This document shows, piece after piece, positions 58,648 to 64,000 of a DNA stretch of 64,000 bases. Location of the stretch: NCBI RefSeq assembly GCF_900155385.1, contig NZ_LT699744.1, positions 639,562 to 703,561 on the forward strand, in the 5' to 3' direction. The notes under the pieces are model-generated. The model saw nothing but the letters and a program-made list of their open reading frames with translations, ran no database searches and had not been told where the DNA came from. The DNA comes from Vreelandella massiliensis (lineage in GTDB: Bacteria; Pseudomonadota; Gammaproteobacteria; Pseudomonadales; Halomonadaceae). Positions within the stretch are counted from its first letter, which is position 1. Every line of letters begins with the position of its first letter. The translations under genes and the position numbers were made by a program.

Positions 58648-60921
58648 ATGCGGTTGGGTAGGGCGCTACCAGCGGGACTAGCCGTCTTGGGTGGCGCGGG
58701 AGCGGCAGGCGCGGGTGTGGCGGTGTCTCGTCCCGAGTTAATGCTAAGCCTTTGGCTGTTAACAGCGCTACTGTTGGCTATTTGGCGACCACGCGCGCTG
58801 TTTTGGTGGGCCCTAAGTGGAGGCGTGTTCGCAGCTATTTACCTTGAGCAGGGGCGCATACTGCCGCTCGGTGTCAGCGGGGAGGACGTGCTCGTCGAGG
58901 CGAAGGTGATCAGCGTCAGCGAAAGTAATGATCTGTCGCGTCTAACGCTGAACGTGCTCGAATGTGGCGCGCCGCTGTCTCGGCCCGCTTGCGATAGGGT
59001 GCGAAAAGTGCGCGTCAGCGCCTACGGCAGTCACGCTTTCTTCCCCGGTGAGCGCTGGCGAATGACGCTCCGGCTGCGCCCGCCGCACGGCTTTCGCAAC
59101 CCGCATAGCTTTGATTATCGCGCCTGGCTATGGCGCGAGGGGATCCATGCCACCGGCTATGTGCGCCAAACGCCCACGCCTTCGCTGCAAGCAGATGGCG
59201 TCTTTTCCCTACGTCGCGAGGCTCTGGATTACCTCGACCGACAACCGCTCGACCCGTCTGCCAAACGCTGGCTGGCGGCGTTAACACTGGGGGCGAGCGA
59301 TGCGCTGACGGCGGATGACTGGTCGCTGCTTAATGCCAGTGGCACGACGCATCTGGTGGTGATCTCGGGGCTTCACATTGGCTTGATTGCCACTTTTAGC
59401 CTGCTGCTGGTAAGCAGGTGGGTCCGATTAATCGCGCCACATAACTGGAAGCTTAGCGCCTGGCCCTGGTGGTTAGCCGCGGGTTTCACGGTGGCTTACG
59501 CTGTTTTGGCTGGATTGGGGCCGCCGGTGATGCGGGCCACGATCATGGCGTTGATGGGGCTCTGGGTGCTGAGCGGTCGCCACGCGCCTGGGGCATGGCA
59601 AGCGTGGTGGCTGGCGCTTGCCATGGTAGTGCTACTTGATCCGCTCGCTTTATGGCGGCCCGGGTTTTGGCTCTCCTTTGTGGCAGTCGCCTGGCTGATT
59701 GTGATCTGGCAGGGTAGGGCGCGTCCGCGCGGTGTTCGCGGGTGGTTATGGGCGCTGTGCCGTACGCAACTGCTGTTAGCACCGCTGATGGCCGGGGCTG
59801 TGCTGCTGGCATTTGGCCGCGTTGCCCCGGCAGCCCCATTCATTAACGTGCTGGCGGTGCCGTGGGTGAGCACCCTAATGGTGCCCAGTGCGCTCTTGGG
59901 GTGGCTGCTGGCACCCCTGCCCCTGTTAGGTGACATACCCTGGTGGCTCTTTAGTTGGCTGCTTGAGTGGCTACATCAGGGACTAGCGCTGGCTGTTGCT
60001 TGGGCGCCGCTTTGGGAGCCCAGCGCACGGCTGAGCGTACCCTTGGGGCTTGGGTTGATCTGGCTTGCACTTTGCTGGGGGTTGCCCGCAACACCTTGGG
60101 CGTTGCGCGTCGGCGCGCTTGTGCTGGTAGTTCTGATGGTGGTGGTGCCGCGAAGTGAGCCCTGGCCCGAGGGCGCGCTTCGGGTGCGTGTATTGGATGT
60201 TGGCCAGGGGCAGCTGGTGGCACTTGAAAGTGCCAACGCGCGTCTGTTGTTTGATACCGGGCCGCGCTTTCGCTCGGGCTTTATGCCACTGAGTACGCTA
60301 TGGCCGCCGGGGCAGCGCTTTGATCGCGTGATTATCAGTCACGACGACAATGATCATGCCGGTGGCGTGGGAGGGTTGATAGAGCAGCATGACGTGACGC
60401 GCTGGCTAGCCCCTCAAGGCGCCAAGGTAGAGACACCCGCGGTCACGCCCTGCCATCGCGGTCAGCGGTGGCAGCAAGAGGGCGTGCGTTATGCGCTTTT
60501 GTGGCCGCCCAAAGGGGAGGCCGATACGTACTCGAATAATGATCGCTCCTGTGTGCTTAAAGTGAGCGTGGGCGAGCATACTCTGCTGATCACTGGCGAT
60601 GTGGGCACCGAGGTGGAGCGCCGCTTGCTCGGTGATCTTGATACGCCGCTAAGTGTGTTGGTTGCGGGTCATCACGGTAGCCACACCAGTTCAGGCGTGC
60701 AGTTTGTGCGCCACACCGCGCCTCGCCATGTGGTTTTCAGCGCTGGGCGAGATAATGCGTTCGGGCACCCGGACGATCGAGTCGTGCGCCGTTTTCGCCG
60801 CCAGGAAAGCTGCCTGTGGAGCACGGCGCAAGATGGCGCCCTGACGTTCTGGCTGACCCCCGGTGAGCCGCTGACGGTAACGCCCACGCGAGGCCGAGGT
60901 GCAACTCTTCAGCGGTGTTGA
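58648..60921 (+). CDS. comEC: DNA-uptake channel protein ComEC/Rec2
   Basis: 757 residues. N-terminal helices and OB-like DUF4131 region (to about 200), the Competence membrane domain (about 215-480, with HLVVISGLHIGLIA) and a C-terminal metallo-beta-lactamase domain with SHDDNDHAGG and VAGHHGSHTS. It forms the inner-membrane channel for transforming single-stranded DNA. It looks intact, but other competence genes are outside the window, so natural transformation is only possible, not shown. Confidence 0.94.
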   Translation: MRLGRALPAGLAVLGGAGAAGAGVAVSRPELMLSLWLLTALLLAIWRPRALFWWALSGGVFAAIYLEQGRILPLGVSGEDVLVEAKVISVSESNDLSRLTLNVLECGAPLSRPACDRVRKVRVSAYGSHAFFPGERWRMTLRLRPPHGFRNPHSFDYRAWLWREGIHATGYVRQTPTPSLQADGVFSLRREALDYLDRQPLDPSAKRWLAALTLGASDALTADDWSLLNASGTTHLVVISGLHIGLIATFSLLLVSRWVRLIAPHNWKLSAWPWWLAAGFTVAYAVLAGLGPPVMRATIMALMGLWVLSGRHAPGAWQAWWLALAMVVLLDPLALWRPGFWLSFVAVAWLIVIWQGRARPRGVRGWLWALCRTQLLLAPLMAGAVLLAFGRVAPAAPFINVLAVPWVSTLMVPSALLGWLLAPLPLLGDIPWWLFSWLLEWLHQGLALAVAWAPLWEPSARLSVPLGLGLIWLALCWGLPATPWALRVGALVLVVLMVVVPRSEPWPEGALRVRVLDVGQGQLVALESANARLLFDTGPRFRSGFMPLSTLWPPGQRFDRVIISHDDNDHAGGVGGLIEQHDVTRWLAPQGAKVETPAVTPCHRGQRWQQEGVRYALLWPPKGEADTYSNNDRSCVLKVSVGEHTLLITGDVGTEVERRLLGDLDTPLSVLVAGHHGSHTSSGVQFVRHTAPRHVVFSAGRDNAFGHPDDRVVRRFRRQESCLWSTAQDGALTFWLTPGEPLTVTPTRGRGATLQRC

Positions 60922-60944
60922 TGCTGCGGGGGATAAGGTAGAAT

Positions 60945-60964
60945 CCTGCGCACGGTAGCGCAGG
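60945..60964. repeat. Inverted repeat CCTGCGC-N6-GCGCAGG
   Basis: A perfect 7-bp stem with loop ACGGTA in the 162-base comEC-msbA spacer. It is followed by TAAAAAACG rather than T residues, so it is not a terminator on the plus strand. Confidence 0.6.
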
Positions 60965-60978
60965 TAAAAAACGGGTCC

Positions 60979-61000
60979 TGAAAACAGTGATTGAAAACAG
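60979..61000 (+). repeat. Direct repeat TGAAAACAG, two copies
   Basis: Exact 9-base copies starting at 60979 and 60992, 13 bases apart, upstream of msbA. They may be paired protein sites in the msbA-lpxK regulatory region. Confidence 0.5.
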
Positions 61001-61083
61001 GGCTTCTAACACCTTGTTACCAGGCACTTTGCATGATGTCTTCCCAGCAACGTATTGCCACTAACTGATCGCCAGGAGCGCGT

Positions 61084-62841
61084 GTGACGGAATCCGGTTG
61101 GGCTATTTACCAACGTCTTTTAAGCTACGTAAAGCCACACTGGCGCGCCTTTGCGCTGGCTGTCGTCGGCTTCACCATCTATGCCGCCTCTAGCACGGCG
61201 CTTGCCGAGTTGATGAAGCGCCTTATCGACGGGATTCAAAATCCCGACGCCAGCTTTCGTCTTTTTCTGCCACTGTTTGTGGTGTTCATGTTCGCGGCGC
61301 GCGGGCTGGGGACGTTTTTAAGTACCTATTTCATGGCCTATGTCGGGCGCTATGTCATCCATACGCTGCGCTGTGATGTTTTCGCGCACCTGCTGCACCT
61401 TCCCGGCGTATTCTTTGATCACCACTCAAGTGGGCACTTGGTATCGCGGGTGACCTATCACGTTGAACAGGTCGCGGGGGCGGCCACGAAGTCGGTTACT
61501 ATCCTGCTGCGTGAAGGCCTCTTTGTGATCGGCCTGCTGGGGTATCTTTTCTGGACCAACTGGCTATTAACGCTGCTGTTTCTAGCGGTCACGCCATTGA
61601 TTGCGCTGGTGGTCAACTATGTCAGCAAGCGCTTTCGGCGCATCTCCAAGCGTATTCAGCACTCCATGGGTGATGTGACCCACGTCGCCTCCGAGGCGCT
61701 CTCTGGCCACCGCGTGGTGCGCACCCACGGCGCGGAAAACTTCGAGAAACAACGCTTTACTCGCGTCAGCGAGGAGAACCGCCGCCAAAGCATGAAAGAG
61801 GCGATGACCAAGGCGATCAGTTCGCCGGTGATCCTGATGCTGGTCGCGATCTCCATGGCGATTTTGGTGTGGCTGGCGATGGCGCCGGCGCTTTTGGAGA
61901 ACATGACCCCAGGCGAGTTTGTCGCCTTTATTACCGCCGCGGCGCTGATGATCAAGCCGGTGCGCCAACTGACCGAAATCAACAGCGAAATCCAGAAGGG
62001 AATCGCGGCGGCTACCGAGTTGTTCGGACTGCTAGACGAACCCGCCGAGCGCGATGAGGGGCAGATACAGCCCCAGCGTCTGCAGGGCAAGGTGGAGTTG
62101 GACAACGTGCGTTTTCGCTACGCCCAAGAGCAGCCCGAGGTACTCCATGGGATTAACTTGCACGTCGCGGCGGGCGAGATGGTGGCGATCGTCGGGCGCT
62201 CGGGGAGTGGTAAATCGACGCTGGTGAGCCTTCTGCCGCGCTTTTATCGTCCCACTGAAGGGAGCATCGCGATCGACGGGGTGGATATTCGCGAGTATCA
62301 GTTAGGGCCGCTGCGTCGACAAATCGCGCTTGTCTCCCAGCAGGTCACGCTATTTAACACCACGATTGCCGATAATATTGCCTACGGCGCGGATAACGCT
62401 GACCCACAAGCGATCGAGGCAGCGGCACAGGCGGCGTATGCCCACGAGTTTATCGAAAAGCTGCCCCACGGCTACCAAACCCTGGTGGGGGATAACGGCG
62501 TGATGCTTTCCGGCGGGCAGCGCCAGCGTTTGGCCATCGCCCGCGCGATTTTTAAAGACGCGCCGATTCTGATTCTGGACGAGGCCACCTCCGCGCTGGA
62601 TACCGAATCGGAGCGCTATATCCAGCAGGCGCTAGAGACGGTGTGCAAGGGCCGTACCACCCTGGTAATAGCCCACCGGCTTTCGACCATTGAGCGCGCT
62701 GATCGCATTGTGGTGATGGAGCAGGGCCGCATTATTGAAGAGGGCAGCCACGCGGCGCTACTGGCGAAAGACGGGGCTTATGCCGCCCTCCATCAGCTGC
62801 AGTTTCAAGAGGAGTCGCGGTCACAAGAGACGCCAGAATGA
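61084..62841 (+). CDS. msbA: Lipid A export ATP-binding/permease protein MsbA
   Basis: 585 residues: six-helix ABC exporter domain (to about 320) and ATPase domain with GRSGSGKST, LSGGQRQRLAIARAI and ILILDEATSALD. It flips core-lipid A to the outer leaflet of the inner membrane. GTG start at 61084 follows CAGGAG. It overlaps lpxK by four bases; msbA-lpxK is a conserved pair. Confidence 0.96.
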   Translation: MTESGWAIYQRLLSYVKPHWRAFALAVVGFTIYAASSTALAELMKRLIDGIQNPDASFRLFLPLFVVFMFAARGLGTFLSTYFMAYVGRYVIHTLRCDVFAHLLHLPGVFFDHHSSGHLVSRVTYHVEQVAGAATKSVTILLREGLFVIGLLGYLFWTNWLLTLLFLAVTPLIALVVNYVSKRFRRISKRIQHSMGDVTHVASEALSGHRVVRTHGAENFEKQRFTRVSEENRRQSMKEAMTKAISSPVILMLVAISMAILVWLAMAPALLENMTPGEFVAFITAAALMIKPVRQLTEINSEIQKGIAAATELFGLLDEPAERDEGQIQPQRLQGKVELDNVRFRYAQEQPEVLHGINLHVAAGEMVAIVGRSGSGKSTLVSLLPRFYRPTEGSIAIDGVDIREYQLGPLRRQIALVSQQVTLFNTTIADNIAYGADNADPQAIEAAAQAAYAHEFIEKLPHGYQTLVGDNGVMLSGGQRQRLAIARAIFKDAPILILDEATSALDTESERYIQQALETVCKGRTTLVIAHRLSTIERADRIVVMEQGRIIEEGSHAALLAKDGAYAALHQLQFQEESRSQETPE

Positions 62842-63878
62842 GCTTGGCCGAGCGCTGGCTGAAAGCCGCTTACCGGGGCAGTGTTTGGCTTTACCCCCTG
62901 CGCCCACTGGGTGCGCTGTACGCCGCCGTGATGGCGCGCCGCGAGGCCGCATACCATCGTGGAAAACGCCCCGTGTGGCGGGCGCCGGTGCCGGTGATTG
63001 TGGTCGGCAACATTACCCTGGGCGGCACGGGTAAGTCTCCCTTGGTCGCTTGGCTTGCACGCTGGCTAAGTGAGCGGGGCTATCGCCCCGGTATCGTGAC
63101 ACGCGGTTATGGCGGTCGCGCGCCGCGATACCCGCTCTGGGTGACGCCGGACACGCCTGTATCACAAAGCGGCGACGAGCCGCTAATGCTCGCCCAGCAG
63201 ACCGGCTTGCCGGTGGTGGCAGACCCCAAGCGCGCACGCGGCGCAGAGCAGCTTGTCGCGGCGGGGTGTGACGTGATCATCAGCGACGATGGCTTGCAGC
63301 ACCTGGCCTTGGGGCGCGATATTGAGTTGGCCGTGGTGGACGGCGCGCGCGGACTCGGCAACGGCCGCTGCCTACCCGCCGGGCCGCTTCGCGAACCACC
63401 CGAGCGCCTAAAGCGCGTCGATGCGCTACTGATCAACGGCGGACCGCAGACCGCGCTGCCCTCACTGGGAAAGGCATTGGACAAGCGCGCCGCAACGCCG
63501 ATGCGTCTTGAACCCATCGGCTGGCGCGAGCTTGCGACCAATAAGCGCTGGCCGCTTTCGCCGCTGCCGTTTACGCTACCGGTGCACGCGTTGGCGGGCA
63601 TCGGCCGTCCCGAGCGCTTTTTTGCCACGCTGAAAGCGCTGGGTGTGTATGGTGAGTGGCATGCCTTTCCCGACCACTACCGCTTTGATGCCGCTTCGCT
63701 CTGTTTTGCGCCCGCTGAGAAGCCCCGCCCGCTGGTCATGACGGCCAAAGATGCGGTCAAATGTCGGGATGTCGCCCCGCCCGATAGCTGGGTGTTGGAT
63801 GTGGAGGCGACGCTTACGCCCGAATTCGAGCAGTGGCTAACCGCACGGCTCGCAACTCTTTCCGAGGAGATAACGTGA
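62838..63878 (+). CDS. lpxK: Tetraacyldisaccharide 4'-kinase LpxK
   Basis: 346 residues. Walker [13 protein letters not shown] (58-69), then [17 protein letters not shown] and [14 protein letters not shown]. It phosphorylates the lipid A precursor at the membrane surface, just before MsbA export. It ends one base into the next gene (TGATG). Confidence 0.96.
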   Translation: MSLAERWLKAAYRGSVWLYPLRPLGALYAAVMARREAAYHRGKRPVWRAPVPVIVVGNITLGGTGKSPLVAWLARWLSERGYRPGIVTRGYGGRAPRYPLWVTPDTPVSQSGDEPLMLAQQTGLPVVADPKRARGAEQLVAAGCDVIISDDGLQHLALGRDIELAVVDGARGLGNGRCLPAGPLREPPERLKRVDALLINGGPQTALPSLGKALDKRAATPMRLEPIGWRELATNKRWPLSPLPFTLPVHALAGIGRPERFFATLKALGVYGEWHAFPDHYRFDAASLCFAPAEKPRPLVMTAKDAVKCRDVAPPDSWVLDVEATLTPEFEQWLTARLATLSEEIT

Positions 63879-64000
63879 TGGATAAACAACTGTTGGCGAT
63901 GCTGGTCTGCCCGCTGTGTAAAGGCAAGCTCAAATACGATCGCGACACGGGCGAGCTGCACTGTCTTTATGACGGGTTGGCCTATCCGATTCAAGACGAT
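63878..64000 (+). CDS. Trm112/YcaR-family protein, N-terminal part
   Basis: 41 codons are visible before the window ends. The start [18 protein letters not shown], with a CPLCKG knuckle, and later LAYPIQDD match the UPF0434/Trm112 family of about 60 residues. These sit between lpxK and kdsB in gammaproteobacteria. GAGGAG precedes the ATG; role unknown in bacteria. Confidence 0.88.
   Translation, partial: MDKQLLAMLVCPLCKGKLKYDRDTGELHCLYDGLAYPIQDD

Overview
The window is chromosomal DNA from a free-living gammaproteobacterium, most likely a Halomonas relative (Halomonadaceae). This is inferred from moderately high GC, a HisZ-dependent short HisG, an almost Pseudomonas-like order of housekeeping genes, and a bc1 complex next to sspAB. 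I see no mobile element, CRISPR array, tRNA or rRNA gene. Nearly all of the DNA is conserved core genome, so the interest lies in a few small genes and in the non-coding spacers.

Layout. 1-1578: start of darP, and pmbA. 1588-8740 (minus strand): the kdsD-kdsC-lptC-lptA-lptB-rpoN-hpf-ptsN-rapZ-ptsO cluster, which joins LPS transport, sigma-54, ribosome hibernation and the nitrogen phosphotransferase system. 8982-15833 (plus): mlaFEDCB (phospholipid transport), ibaG, murA, hisG and hisD. 15843-19917: DegS/AlgW-type protease, Nif3-like protein, zapG and zapE. 20171-25189 (plus): rplM-rpsI, petABC (cytochrome bc1) and sspA-sspB. 25267-28426 (minus): dolP, diaA, yraN, lpoA. 28482-29777: rsmI and the RNase P RNA. 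29873-47670 (plus): the complete dcw cluster rsmH-ftsL-ftsI-murE-murF-mraY-murD-ftsW-murG-murC-ddl-ftsQ-ftsA-ftsZ-lpxC, with no mraZ. 47746-53794: dciA (minus), a small secreted ORF, secA, argJ and a Nudix/ThiE fusion. 53891-55863 (minus): the agmatine-to-putrescine pair aguB-aguA. 55989-64000: a single LolC/E-type permease with lolD, a DUF2062 protein (minus), comEC, msbA, lpxK and the start of a Trm112-family gene.

Most of the window builds the cell envelope. MurA, MurC-F, MraY, MurG and Ddl make lipid II. FtsI, FtsW, FtsL, FtsQ, FtsA, FtsZ, ZapG, ZapE and LpoA use it during growth and division. LpxC, KdsD, KdsC, LpxK, MsbA and LptABC make and move LPS. The Mla and Lol systems handle phospholipids and lipoproteins, and SecA handles secretion.

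The most notable observations are: (i) an exact match to the sigma-54 consensus promoter directly upstream of rpoN, the gene for sigma-54; (ii) a 120-codon signal-peptide ORF just upstream of secA that ends in RRGPP plus three residues, a candidate SecM-type arrest peptide; (iii) a 383-base gap with several hairpins between ftsQ and ftsA; (iv) a 12-bp palindrome between the -35 and -10 boxes of a putative lpxC promoter; (v) a 10-bp perfect stem-loop in the rplM leader; and (vi) a Lol locus with one permease, suggesting LolF. Functions come from recognisable motifs and gene order read by eye. No database search was run.
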